DNA of 64,000 nt from JBDWFY01 sp039976075. Lineage in GTDB: Bacteria > Pseudomonadota > Alphaproteobacteria > Rhizobiales > Stappiaceae. Positions 8,961-17,232 of this stretch are shown in pieces. A program made the translations under genes and the position numbers. Below the pieces are notes generated by a model that worked only from the letters and a program-made list of their open reading frames with translations, was not told the DNA's origin and did not search any database. The stretch is taken from positions 806,001 through 870,000 of the forward strand of contig JBDWFY010000001.1 of assembly GCA_039976075.1 (NCBI GenBank). Reading direction: 5' to 3'. Position 1 is the stretch's first letter, and each line of letters opens with the position of its first letter.

Positions 8961-10019
8961 TCAGGCTGCGATCGTGCTGGCAAGAATGGTGTCGACCTCC
9001 GCCCGATCAAAATCGTGCAAACCGATTACAACCAGGCCCGCTGCTATCTCGCCGGGACCACCGAACCAGGTTTCGACCCGAGGCCCAACCGCCTGAACCA
9101 CCAGCGGCGCGGGTTTCCCGGTGATTGCTAGTTTGCCTTTGACGCGCAAAACCCCCGGCAAAGCCATGATTGCCGCAACTTTTTCCTTGGCAGCAGCGGG
9201 GGAGCCGATCGGTTGGGGAGAAAGCACAACACTTTCAAAGTCGTCGTGATGATGGTGGTGGTGATCATCATCCCCCTCATCATGCTGATTTTCATGGTGG
9301 CTTTTGCGATCGTCCATATCGGCCTCTGCACCGGCGCCAAGCCCAAGCAGAACTTCTGCACTAATCAGACCGTTCTTCGCTTTGAGGAAGCTGACACCCG
9401 CCCGACTGTCCTCCCGAACACGTTCTGTGACTGTCAAAAATTGGCCCTCATTGACGAGATCCGCCTTGTTCAGAACGATCATGTCGGCACAGCGAAGCTG
9501 ATCTTCGAACAATTCTTCAATCGGACTTTCATGGTCCAGCGCTTCATCTTCAGTGCGTTGCTGGGCCACCGCCACTTCATCGATGGCGACTTGCCCGGCC
9601 GCAACGGCAGCGCAATCAACGACGGTCACAACGCCGTCGACTGTCACGCTGTTCCGCACGCTGGGCCACTGAAAGGCCCGCACCAGCGGTTGGGGCAGCG
9701 CAAGACCGGATGTCTCGATGACAATGTGATCCGGCGCTGGATCGCGTTTCAGGAGCGCTTCCATTGTCGGCAGAAAATCTTCCGCCACCGTGCAGCAGAT
9801 ACAGCCATTATTAAGCTCGACGATTTCATCGGCCTTGCACGTGGGATCGCGGCAATCGCTCAGCAATTCGCCATCAAAGCCCATATCACCAAACTCGTTG
9901 ACGATCAGGGCGATGCGTTTACCGCCGGCTGTGGCAATCAGATTGCGAACAAGGGTCGTCTTACCGGCACCCAGAAAGCCCGTAATGATGGTAGCGGGTA
10001 TTTTTTCGCCGATGCTCAT
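8961..10019 (-). CDS. cobW: CobW-type metal-chaperone GTPase
   Basis: A 352-residue G3E-family GTPase (COG0523). It has the Walker A motif GFLGAGKT (14-21) and the metal-binding CICC motif (C73, C75, C76), then a histidine- and aspartate-rich linker around residues 240-262 with six consecutive histidines, and a CobW C-terminal domain. CobW in this operon is thought to deliver cobalt to CobN; the His-rich linker suits metal buffering. The gene overlaps the cobP stop by four bases (ATGA) and abuts cobN, so it is translated in series with them. Confidence 0.95.
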   Translation of the reverse strand: MSIGEKIPATIITGFLGAGKTTLVRNLIATAGGKRIALIVNEFGDMGFDGELLSDCRDPTCKADEIVELNNGCICCTVAEDFLPTMEALLKRDPAPDHIVIETSGLALPQPLVRAFQWPSVRNSVTVDGVVTVVDCAAVAAGQVAIDEVAVAQQRTEDEALDHESPIEELFEDQLRCADMIVLNKADLVNEGQFLTVTERVREDSRAGVSFLKAKNGLISAEVLLGLGAGAEADMDDRKSHHENQHDEGDDDHHHHHHDDFESVVLSPQPIGSPAAAKEKVAAIMALPGVLRVKGKLAITGKPAPLVVQAVGPRVETWFGGPGEIAAGLVVIGLHDFDRAEVDTILASTIAA

Positions 10020-10585
10020 AGAAAGATCTCCGGTTGAATGCGTGGTTTTAAAAGCAAAGGCTGGCCAGCGGCGACCAGATAAACTGCGTCGCAGGCATCG
10101 CCAATAGTTTGATTGAGACGACCGGCGTGATCGCGAAACGATCGGGCCATCGCGTTGTCCGGGACAATGCCCTGTCCCACTTCGTTGCTGACGAAAACGA
10201 CAGGACCTTCAGTCTGCCTGACCGACAAAGCAAGTCGATCCACCTGATCATCAATATCCATCTCATTCATCATCAGATTGGACAGCCAGAGAGTCAGGCA
10301 ATCGATCAGGATTATTGCGTCTGGCGAAGACAATCGCATTATTGTATCGGCAATTTCGAGCGGTTCTTCCACGGTCTGCCAGTTCCGCCCACGCCGATTC
10401 TGATGTGTTTTGATTCTGCTTTCCATCTCTTCATCTCCGGCAGTCGCCGTCGCGAGATAGAAGCGTTGCTTGCCACTTTTGATCACAAGTGCTTCTGCGA
10501 ACGCGCTTTTCCCAGATCGGGCTCCGCCCGTCACAAGAACCGATTTAACTGCCGGTAGTTCGGAATCAGAAGCAGCATCATGCAT
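10016..10585 (-). CDS. cobP: Adenosylcobinamide kinase/guanylyltransferase
   Basis: A bifunctional enzyme of about 189 residues that phosphorylates adenosylcobinamide and transfers GMP to it. The P-loop GGARSGKS is at 20-27 from the chosen start, and the ADTIMRL and NEVGQGIVP segments are typical. I favour the ATG at 10585, with GGAG seven bases upstream; an in-frame GTG at 10606 extends it by seven residues. It is the first gene behind the cobalamin riboswitch. The bases around the start contain GTGCAC twice, flanking the ribosome-binding site, and could form a hairpin that hides it. Confidence 0.95.
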   Translation of the reverse strand: MHDAASDSELPAVKSVLVTGGARSGKSAFAEALVIKSGKQRFYLATATAGDEEMESRIKTHQNRRGRNWQTVEEPLEIADTIMRLSSPDAIILIDCLTLWLSNLMMNEMDIDDQVDRLALSVRQTEGPVVFVSNEVGQGIVPDNAMARSFRDHAGRLNQTIGDACDAVYLVAAGQPLLLKPRIQPEIFL

Positions 10586-10606
10586 GAGTGCACTCCGCAG
10601 GTGCAC
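10583..10606 (-). promoter_or_regulatory. Possible RBS-sequestering hairpin at cobP
   Basis: On the minus strand GTGCAC is followed by CTGCGGA and a second GTGCAC, directly before the cobP ATG. The two GTGCAC arms can pair and would place the GGAG ribosome-binding site in the loop and stem. This could be part of the riboswitch expression platform, acting on translation. Only the sequence symmetry is seen; the role is inferred. Confidence 0.4.
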
Positions 10607-10651
10607 GCGCGCAATAGATCGCTGACTTTACTGGGTAATTCTGATTGAAAG

Positions 10652-10665
10652 AGGCCGTCTGGCCT
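10652..10665 (-). terminator. Short hairpin between riboswitch and cobP
   Basis: The minus-strand transcript has AGGCC, loop AGAC, GGCCT, followed by CTTTC. It lies between the aptamer and cobP and could act as a weak terminator or part of a switch. The stem is only five base pairs and the T-run is poor, so this is tentative. Confidence 0.3.
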
Positions 10666-10727
10666 GAAACCGATGTCATCGTGTCCTCCTGGCTGTCCAC
10701 CCGACGGCCGGTTGATGTTCGATTTCA

Positions 10728-10925
10728 GCTGGTCTCCTGGCTTGCGGTTCGATCAGCACCCTGCCCCTTCCCGAAGCGTTTGCCGCCTCAGTGGATTTAT
10801 GCAGGGAGCCTCACCGCTTACAGTTGCGGGGGCAGCCACGGCATGGAGCCCCGATTTGGGTCGCTCGTCACCGTATTCCCATATCTGCCTTACCTGCCCG
10901 ATTTCTCGAACAGAGGCACTGAAAT
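10728..10925 (-). ncRNA. Cobalamin (B12) riboswitch aptamer
   Basis: The minus strand upstream of cobP holds the conserved cobalamin-aptamer pieces in the right order. They are GGGAATACGGTGACGA (start of core), GCTGCCCCCGCAACTG (10821-10836), GGTGAGGCTCCCTGC, the B12-box-like CCACTGAGG followed by TTCGGGAAGG, and the closing AAGCCAGGAGACC (10732-10744). High adenosylcobalamin should turn off the cobP-W-N-O-Q operon. Boundaries are approximate. Confidence 0.93.
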
Positions 10926-11004
10926 CAATCGAGACAAAGTCTTCATTACCGACCCGTCTGTCAATGATTATTCTTGGAGGAAAAGCGGAACTCCGCCTGA
11001 TGGC

Positions 11005-11292
11005 CTATTTTACCTGATCAAGGTTGGCGGACGGCGCCTTGGTGTCTGCGGAGTGGCCATTGTCCTGCCCCTTCCACTTTCGGCCAATCTTTATCTCGGC
11101 CCGCCGTCTGAACCGACGAATAAGGGCAATATCAACCGATAGGATCACCAATCCCAACGGGATCATCCAAAATCCGAGAATCGGCAAAAATCCTAGCAGA
11201 CCCAGAAAAACCAGAGCCGAACCCAATATGACCCGGGCCACCGGTGTACCCGGCAGCTTGACGCTTTTGGTACCAAACCTGATTTTCGACAA
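11005..11292 (-). CDS. Small membrane protein, PGPGW-like
   Basis: A 95-residue protein with two closely spaced hydrophobic segments (about 19-35 and 38-56), then a run of arginines and a polar tail. It resembles the short putative transmembrane proteins of the PGPGW type found in Rhizobiales, but I cannot name a function. The only usable start is TTG at 11292, which sits very close to a GAGGTG ribosome-binding-like site; an in-frame stop lies three codons upstream. It lies upstream of the riboswitch on the same strand and is probably independent of the cobalamin genes. Confidence 0.65.
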   Translation of the reverse strand: MSKIRFGTKSVKLPGTPVARVILGSALVFLGLLGFLPILGFWMIPLGLVILSVDIALIRRFRRRAEIKIGRKWKGQDNGHSADTKAPSANLDQVK

Positions 11293-11426
11293 ATCACCTC
11301 ACATATGTTGACCACAGTCCACCAAATATGGGGATTTGCACGGCCGGTGCCAACTCATTCTCCACAAAGTCACGTTTTTTGCGAAAAGGCACTTGGCAAA
11401 CGCAGACAGCTTTTGTAGAAGCTCTC

Positions 11427-11455
11427 TTCACAAGCGCTATAGCAACACGCTATAA
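11427..11455 (+). promoter_or_regulatory. Probable tRNA-Asn promoter
   Basis: TTCACA (11427-11432) and CTATAA (11450-11455) are separated by 17 bases and end 11 bases before the mature tRNA, a good fit to a sigma-70-type promoter. Confidence 0.5.
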
Positions 11456-11466
11456 GCTTTTGGTGT

Positions 11467-11542
11467 TCCCCAGTAGCTCAGTTGGTAGAGCAAGCGACTG
11501 TTAATCGCTGGGTCGCTGGTTCGAGTCCGGCCTGGGGAGCCA
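11467..11542 (+). tRNA. tRNA-Asn (GTT)
   Basis: The sequence folds as a full cloverleaf of 76 bases with an encoded CCA end. The acceptor stem is TCCCCAG with CTGGGGA. The D-arm contains AGCTCAGTTGGTAGAGC. The anticodon stem-loop is AGCGA-CTGTTAA-TCGCT with anticodon GTT at 11500-11502. The T-arm contains GGTTCGAGTCC. A T-run follows at about 11545-11549. Confidence 0.98.
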
Positions 11543-11702
11543 ATTTTTTCGTTTAATAGATCGTATATTGAGTTGCATTGCGCGGGGCATCGCATCTCGA
11601 CTGTGATTGGTTGACTATCAACTTCACAAAGCTTTTCGCCCATCTTATTCGACGCTTAATAAAGTGGTGGCAAAGTAACCGAGCATCAACGCGGAGGTTG
11701 CA

Positions 11703-11867
11703 ATGTTTGATATTGATGACCTCAAGTCATTCAACAAGCCGGGCACACCTAAACCACCCAAACGACATCTGAATAATTTTCTAATCGCAGTTTTTTTTAT
11801 ATTAATTTTGGCATTGGTGGCCGAATGGCTTGGATATTGGCCGGAAAGCTGGAAAGTAAATGACTAA
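11703..11867 (+). CDS. Small single-pass membrane protein, 54 aa
   Basis: This short gene has a GGAGG ribosome-binding site about eight bases before its ATG. The product has an acidic start (MFDIDDLKSF), a proline- and lysine-rich stretch (GTPKPPKR), one strongly hydrophobic helix (residues about 26-42) and a tryptophan-rich tail ending in ESWKVND. It is typical of a single-pass inner-membrane microprotein. It lies between tRNA-Asn and the convergent gltS gene. No family is recognised. Confidence 0.6.
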   Translation: MFDIDDLKSFNKPGTPKPPKRHLNNFLIAVFFILILALVAEWLGYWPESWKVND

Positions 11868-11902
11868 ACAGGCAGTTACTATGTCCTCCAGCATATCGGT
11901 AC

Positions 11903-13114
11903 CTACAACCCCACAAAGAACTGAATAATAAACGCATTCGCTAGGTCCACAAAAAACGCTGACACCAGCGGCAGTACGATAAATGCCAGCGGTGCCGGGC
12001 CATACCTCTTGGTTACGGACGACATGTTGGCAATGGCGGTGGGTGTTGCGCCAAGTGTAAAGCCGGCAAAGCCGGCGCTGAGGACTGCTGCCGTGTAATC
12101 CCGACCAACAAAGCGGAACAGGATCAGCAGGATAAAGACGGTGGTTCCCAGCACCTGAAGTGCGAGCACGCTGAGGAGCGGTGCGCCCAGTTCTGCCAGG
12201 GTCCAGAGTTTCATGCTCATCAGTGACATAGCGAGGAAGATCGACAGGCAATAATCCGAAACGACGGCCATGGCGCGGCTTCTGGCAGGCCACTGGAGGT
12301 TCGGCATCACATAGGGGATGGTGTTTGACATCAATATGCCAACCAGCAGGCACGAGACAAACAAGGGCAGTTTAAGCCCCATTTCCAGGATCACCTCGTT
12401 GGCGCCATAGCCGAAAATGATCGCGATATTGGTGACCAGAATGGTGCGCATCAGGTTGATGTGATCGACATCGTTCTCATGCGTTTTGTCGCCCTCATAC
12501 GAGAGGCCGACCACCGGTTTGATATGATCCTTTTCCGCTTCCAGACTGTGCCGATCGATCAGGAATTTCGCAATCGGCCCGCCAAGAAGCGCGGCGCAAA
12601 CGAGCCCCAGTGTCGCAGAGGCAATGCCGATTTCGCTGGCAGCAAGAAAACCCGTTTGCTCCTGGATCGTCGGCCCCCAGGCTATCGCCGTACCGTGGCC
12701 GCCAATCAGGGAAGCTGATCCAAGAAGGACGCTGACGGGTCGAGGAAGATCGAACACGACGGTTCCCAGCAGCCCAACAAGGTTTTGCAAAAACATGAAA
12801 GAGATTGTCATGATCAGCAGCAGGATCAACAGGCGTCCGCCGGCAATCAGATCGGCTATACGGGCGTTGAGACCGATGGTCGTGAAAAATATGACCAGCA
12901 ACAGGTCCCTTGTTTCAAGATCAAAACCGACTTCGATATCAAACATCGTATACAGAACCAGCGTAACCACAGCGGCAGCCAGACCACCGGACACCGGTTC
13001 AGGGATGTTGTAGTTCTGCAGGAAGGCAACACGCCGGGTGAGGAACGCCCCAAGGAAATAGACCACAATGCCGAGCGTAAAGGCGATGAAGCCGGGTACC
13101 TCATAGTGGGACAT
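11903..13114 (-). CDS. gltS: Sodium/glutamate symporter GltS
   Basis: A 403-residue polytopic membrane protein of the ESS/GltS family, which imports glutamate with sodium. Repeated halves rich in hydrophobic segments and the conserved GGHGTAIAWGP segment support this, as do GLNARIADL in the first half and FTLGATPTAIANM in the second. The ATG at 13114 has AGGAGA eight bases upstream and is preferred to the longer in-frame start at 13165. It is transcribed alone, divergent from the aminotransferase gene. Confidence 0.93.
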   Translation of the reverse strand: MSHYEVPGFIAFTLGIVVYFLGAFLTRRVAFLQNYNIPEPVSGGLAAAVVTLVLYTMFDIEVGFDLETRDLLLVIFFTTIGLNARIADLIAGGRLLILLLIMTISFMFLQNLVGLLGTVVFDLPRPVSVLLGSASLIGGHGTAIAWGPTIQEQTGFLAASEIGIASATLGLVCAALLGGPIAKFLIDRHSLEAEKDHIKPVVGLSYEGDKTHENDVDHINLMRTILVTNIAIIFGYGANEVILEMGLKLPLFVSCLLVGILMSNTIPYVMPNLQWPARSRAMAVVSDYCLSIFLAMSLMSMKLWTLAELGAPLLSVLALQVLGTTVFILLILFRFVGRDYTAAVLSAGFAGFTLGATPTAIANMSSVTKRYGPAPLAFIVLPLVSAFFVDLANAFIIQFFVGL

Positions 13115-13297
13115 CTGCACTTCTCCTGGCTCCAGTCCGGCGACGAGAACCTGTCTATCTCGCATTGCCGAGCAATAGTCGATCCCATAAAGTGACGAAA
13201 ATCGTAGGCAATCAAGATTTTAGTGAATCACTCACCGACAAAGTGCCCTGAGCGGCCTCAACCTGTTGTTGGAAATCAAGAATATAAAGAGACAAAA

Positions 13298-14503
13298 ATG
13301 AACACACCGAAAATGTTCACCAAACCCTTCACACAACAGGAACCCGTTTCCGAAGAAGCCATTCAGCGCGTGAGCGACATACTCCGGTCCGGGAGGCTGC
13401 ACCGCTACAACATACAGGGCAACGAGCAACCCGAAGCCACATTGCTCGAAGAGGATTACGCAGCGTGGCAGGGCAGCAAATACTGTGTTGCCGTAACATC
13501 GGGTGGACAGGCGTTGCAAATCGCCCTGAGAGCGGCAGGTGTTACCGCCGGCACGCCGGTGCTGGCCAATGCCTACACGCTCGCGCCTGTGCCAGGAGCG
13601 ATTTTTGCCACGGGCGGGCGACCCATCCTGGTTGAAATAGATGATAACTGGCACACCGACATCGCTGACTTGCGCCTGAAAGCACAGCAAAGCGGGGCCA
13701 AGATATTTTTATTGTCCCACATGCGGGGACACATTGCAGACATGGATGCGGTTCTCGAACTGTGCAATGAATTCGGTATCACGCTGATTGAAGACTGCGC
13801 CCACACGATGGGTGCCCGGTGGCAAGGAAAGCGATCCGGCAATTTCGGGCATGTCGCCTGCTTTTCTGCCCAAACCTACAAGCACATCAATTCCGGCGAA
13901 GGGGGGCTGCTGACAACAGACGACCCGGAACTGGCCGCCCGCTCTGTGATCTGCTCGGGCTCCTATATGCTTTATGCCAAACATGGTGCGCGACCCGATG
14001 AAGAGATATTTCGAAAGGTCCGGCTCGATAACCCGAACTGCTCTGCTCGGCTGGACAATGTGCGCGCTGCGCTGATGAGGGCACAACTCGCCGGACTTGA
14101 GGAAAACATCAGGCGCTGGAACGCGCGTTACAGCGTATTTCAGACCGGCTTCAAGAAGATCGCACACTGCTTCGTGCCTGATCGGGCGGACCACGAAGAA
14201 TATGTCGGGTCCTCCTTTCAGTTTCAGCTTCCCGGTCTTGATCGCCAGCAGATCCCTGCCCTCGTCGCAGCGTGTGGAGATCGCGGCGTTGAAATAAAAT
14301 GGTTTGGAGCGGATGAACCCGTCGGCTTCACCAGCCGGTTTGACTCCTGGGGCTATCTTGGAACACCCCCAGACCTGCCGCAGACAAAACGGGTTCTCTC
14401 CAACACTTGTGATATTCGCGTGCCGCTGACGTTCGACGAACAGGATTGCGCGCTCATCGTTGCGATCGTCGCTGAAGAGGTTGAACGCCTGACGTCAACG
14501 TAA
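13298..14503 (+). CDS. DegT/DnrJ/EryC1/StrS-family aminotransferase
   Basis: A 401-residue PLP-dependent enzyme of the type that aminates keto-sugars or related compounds. The PLP lysine is K195 in AQTYKHINSGEGG, and the IEDCAHTMGA segment (164-173) is typical of the family. The start at 13298 is chosen because the family fold begins shortly after it; the frame extends back to 13223 without family similarity. No nucleotide-sugar or polysaccharide genes are adjacent, so its substrate cannot be inferred from context. Confidence 0.88.
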   Translation: MNTPKMFTKPFTQQEPVSEEAIQRVSDILRSGRLHRYNIQGNEQPEATLLEEDYAAWQGSKYCVAVTSGGQALQIALRAAGVTAGTPVLANAYTLAPVPGAIFATGGRPILVEIDDNWHTDIADLRLKAQQSGAKIFLLSHMRGHIADMDAVLELCNEFGITLIEDCAHTMGARWQGKRSGNFGHVACFSAQTYKHINSGEGGLLTTDDPELAARSVICSGSYMLYAKHGARPDEEIFRKVRLDNPNCSARLDNVRAALMRAQLAGLEENIRRWNARYSVFQTGFKKIAHCFVPDRADHEEYVGSSFQFQLPGLDRQQIPALVAACGDRGVEIKWFGADEPVGFTSRFDSWGYLGTPPDLPQTKRVLSNTCDIRVPLTFDEQDCALIVAIVAEEVERLTST

Positions 14504-15009
14504 GCGATCAATTTGCCCGTTGAAACCACTCATCCAAAGCATAAGTTATTGGATGAAAAATAGAATTTATGCGGCTTAGCAATGCCAAATGATGTTTTCG
14601 CACTTTGTGATTTCTACCTATACGTGCAATTGCATGGCAACTTGAAGGCGAATATGTGTCGAACATAGGGACTTATTCACACTTTGTTCTCACAAACCTG
14701 TGATGATTCTCACTCTTTTTGGGAAAATTTCAGAGACGTCAACGCAAACATCAGAATTGTCGACAGATAAAATTTTATCTTTTATTTCAACCGCGAAGAC
14801 AGGAATTTGTGAGACGCTCACGGCACGGGTGGAGACAGATCTTGCGTTACCTTGCGTCAAAGATCACGAATGCAATCTGCTATTGCAAGTCAATATGGTT
14901 AATCCCATGTATACTGGTAGCCGACCAGTAGAGGTAAAACCCGTTGGTCAGAAACTGTATAGCGTCATACTACGCATACAGAACACCTAAGGAGCCTGGG
15001 GAGGCACCT
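14504..15009. other. Intergenic region with a 16-bp palindrome
   Basis: This 506-bp stretch has no convincing gene; a 96-codon frame at 14700-14990 lacks coding character. It holds a perfect palindrome, AGATAAAATTTTATCT, at 14765-14780, a possible operator. Nearer the next gene there is a TATACT box at about 14919 and the inverted repeat ACTGG-TAGCCGA-CCAGT just after it. These may regulate the secreted protein at 15010. Confidence 0.35.
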
Positions 15010-15621
15010 ATGAGAAGTGCAGTAAAAGGCATTGCTGTGGGGCTGACAGCATTTGCATTAAGCGTATTTTCTGCGCAGGCGGACAAATTAGAAGGTGAAA
15101 CCGAGCGGCACGTTCTCCGTTCAGACCGGCTTGCAGTACTGGTCCACACACCCTCTTCCATTCCAAAACCGGCCGTAGACGGCTCGGAGATGGATATTTG
15201 GATTGGCGAAGTCGAATTTTCGGATCGCCGTGCCGTTTGGGTGGAATTGATCGATTCATATGGCGAAGTCATCTACGACTCGGAAATCAAACAGAACGAG
15301 ACACATCTTCTGCCAGACGGCAGAGCGATAGTTGTCAGGGCACTGGCAGACGACAGCGAACAACTCGTCGCTAAAGCCTATGATGATCGAGTAACACCAG
15401 ATGCTAACATGGTTGTTACGCGCCGCATCGTGGATGATAGCAGCGATCAGAAAGCGTCCGTTGAATATGTCCAGGAAACCAGACCGGACAAGCAGTCGAC
15501 GATGATGATGATTGCCAAATTTGGCAATTCCGTTTGGGATACCGTGGCACAGTTTGTGGGTGCCGCCGTCAGTTCAGTTCAGGTCGCCTGGGCATGGATT
15601 GTCGATTCTCTGACGGCCTGA
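15010..15621 (+). CDS. Secreted protein of unknown function
   Basis: A 203-residue protein with a clear signal peptide (about 1-24, ending near SAQA). The mature part starts with KLEGETERHVLRSDRLAVLV and has several strand-like, charged segments, for example EMDIWIGEVEFSDRRAVWVELID. It ends with a more hydrophobic, tryptophan-containing tail (about 174-203: VWDTVAQF, VAWAWIVDSL) that could contact a membrane. The ATG at 15010 is preceded by GGGAGG at a good spacing. It stands alone between a long regulatory-looking region and a perfect hairpin. I do not recognise the family. Confidence 0.75.
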   Translation: MRSAVKGIAVGLTAFALSVFSAQADKLEGETERHVLRSDRLAVLVHTPSSIPKPAVDGSEMDIWIGEVEFSDRRAVWVELIDSYGEVIYDSEIKQNETHLLPDGRAIVVRALADDSEQLVAKAYDDRVTPDANMVVTRRIVDDSSDQKASVEYVQETRPDKQSTMMMIAKFGNSVWDTVAQFVGAAVSSVQVAWAWIVDSLTA

Positions 15622-15695
15622 TCGAAAGTGTCGGCCTGTTCGATGCGCTTGATGTACAATTGACTCACTGACCGGCACTTGCCGATGTCACGTTA

Positions 15696-15735
15696 CTAAG
15701 GCTGTTCCGCTTTATACAGATCGGAACAGCCTTAG
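15696..15735. terminator. Perfect 14-bp inverted repeat, terminator-like
   Basis: CTAAGGCTGTTCCG and its exact complement CGGAACAGCCTTAG flank a 12-base loop, about 75 bases after the secreted-protein gene. There is no T-run on either side, so it is not a classical intrinsic terminator. It may stabilise the 3' end of the transcript. Confidence 0.5.
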
Positions 15736-16008
15736 GCATTCGTGTTGGTGCACGCCCGCAGAACACACCTTCAATACCGCCACATTCACGAAAACACTTC
15801 CGGATTTAAACGAAAAATTGGAATTTATTGGCTTTGCTTTTCTTTGAAACAAAGCGATAAATGCAAGACTATTCAGAATTTAAAAACAGCAAAGCCCGCA
15901 TCTTCCACATATCCATCCACCGTAACGACAGAATTTGTTTTGGCAAAAAAGGTGGGCAGACCCATTTTGGCGCGAGGATGAGGGCAAATCAGAAGAGAAA
16001 TCGTTCCG
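15736..16008. other. Non-coding stretch before cysK
   Basis: No gene is supported. A short open frame at 15742-15981 lacks a ribosome-binding site and any family features. The cysK promoter should lie here but no clear boxes were identified. Confidence 0.3.
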
Positions 16009-17055
16009 ATGACCGTTAGACAATCCGCCATCGATGCAATCGGTAACACACCGCTCATTCGCCTTGGACGCGTCTCGGAAATGACGGGCTGCGATATATA
16101 CGGCAAAGCCGAATTCATGAACCCCGGACAGTCCGTAAAAGATCGTGCCGGGTTGTTCATTGTTCGGGACGCGGAAAGAAAAGGGCTGCTACAGCCAGGC
16201 GGCGTGATTGTTGAAGGAACAGCGGGAAATACCGGCATTGGGCTGACAGTTGTTGCGAATGCTCTGGGATACCGGACGATCATCGTCATTCCTGAAACCC
16301 AAAGTCAGGAAAAAAAGGATACGCTTCGGCTCATTGGTGCGGAACTGATTGAAGTTCCGGCTGTCGGATATAAAAATCCCAATAATTATGTGAAAATTTC
16401 CGGCAGACTGGCAGAGCAGATTGCCAGGAGCGAGCCAAATGGCGCGATTTGGGCCAATCAATTTGACAACGTGGCCAATCGACAGGGGCATGTTGAAACA
16501 ACGGCTCCGGAGATCTGGGATCAACTGGATGGCAAGATCGATGGATTTGTCTGCGCTGTGGGCACCGGGGGCACTCTTGCTGGTGTTGCTCAGGGTCTGC
16601 GAGAACGCAATAAGGACATCAAGATCGGGATTGCGGATCCGATGGGGGCAGCCCTCTACAATTATTATGTCAATGGCGAGCTGAAGTCTGAAGGATCTTC
16701 GATTACCGAAGGCATTGGTCAGGGGCGCATTACCGCAAATCTTGAGGGTTTGGCGGTCGACATGCCATTCCAGATTCCGGATTCCGAAGGCATTCCAATG
16801 AGCTTTGACCTTCTGGAGCACGAAGGCATGTGCCTGGGAGGATCCTCGGGCATCAATGTCGCGGCAGCGGTGCGGATGGCAAAGGAGATGGGCCCCGGGC
16901 ATACCATCGTGACTGTGCTGTGTGATTTCGGAACACGCTATCAGTCCAAAATGTTCAACCCAGACTTCCTGCGGTCAAAGGATCTACCGGTTCCGGCGTG
17001 GCTAGAGAGAAAGTCAGACATCAACATTCCGTTTGAAGAAGTACCGGAGGCCTAG
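16009..17055 (+). CDS. cysK: Cysteine synthase (O-acetylserine sulfhydrylase)
   Basis: A 348-residue PLP enzyme of fold type II that makes cysteine from O-acetylserine and sulfide. The PLP lysine is K44 in PGQSVKDRAG, and the phosphate-binding loop VGTGGTLAG is present. The substrate loop reads EGTAGNTGIGL rather than the more usual PTSGNTGI, which marks a CysK-like subgroup common in alphaproteobacteria; related beta-replacement activities cannot be excluded. It precedes cardiolipin synthase, AlaX and a sulfurtransferase on the same strand. Confidence 0.88.
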   Translation: MTVRQSAIDAIGNTPLIRLGRVSEMTGCDIYGKAEFMNPGQSVKDRAGLFIVRDAERKGLLQPGGVIVEGTAGNTGIGLTVVANALGYRTIIVIPETQSQEKKDTLRLIGAELIEVPAVGYKNPNNYVKISGRLAEQIARSEPNGAIWANQFDNVANRQGHVETTAPEIWDQLDGKIDGFVCAVGTGGTLAGVAQGLRERNKDIKIGIADPMGAALYNYYVNGELKSEGSSITEGIGQGRITANLEGLAVDMPFQIPDSEGIPMSFDLLEHEGMCLGGSSGINVAAAVRMAKEMGPGHTIVTVLCDFGTRYQSKMFNPDFLRSKDLPVPAWLERKSDINIPFEEVPEA

Positions 17056-17232
17056 GTCAACCTCTGAAATTCCCCACCGGTAAAGCACCATGCGCGTTGC
17101 TGCATCTGATTGGAGCAACAAATCCACCGACGACCGCTGCCGACAGGATTTCTTCACAGGTGCACTACTGCAGAATCGACTTAAACTGCAATAATTCGGG
17201 ACTGAATTGACAGACAACCGAGATCGGGACAA

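Noticed and set aside
1114..10606. Cobalamin genes as a horizontally acquired island
   Set aside because: Base composition and gene content match the core Hyphomicrobiales pathway; no integrase, direct repeats or tRNA junction mark the ends.
11467..11542. tRNA-Asn as an integration site
   Set aside because: No integrase gene and no repeated tRNA 3' end were seen nearby.
14700..14990. 96-codon frame upstream of the secreted protein
   Set aside because: No ribosome-binding site and no recognisable features; it covers the likely promoter and a palindrome.
15696..15735. Classical intrinsic terminator
   Set aside because: The stem is perfect but neither strand has a T-run after it, so I list it only as terminator-like.
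15742..15981. 79-codon frame before cysK
   Set aside because: No ribosome-binding site, atypical composition, no family resemblance.
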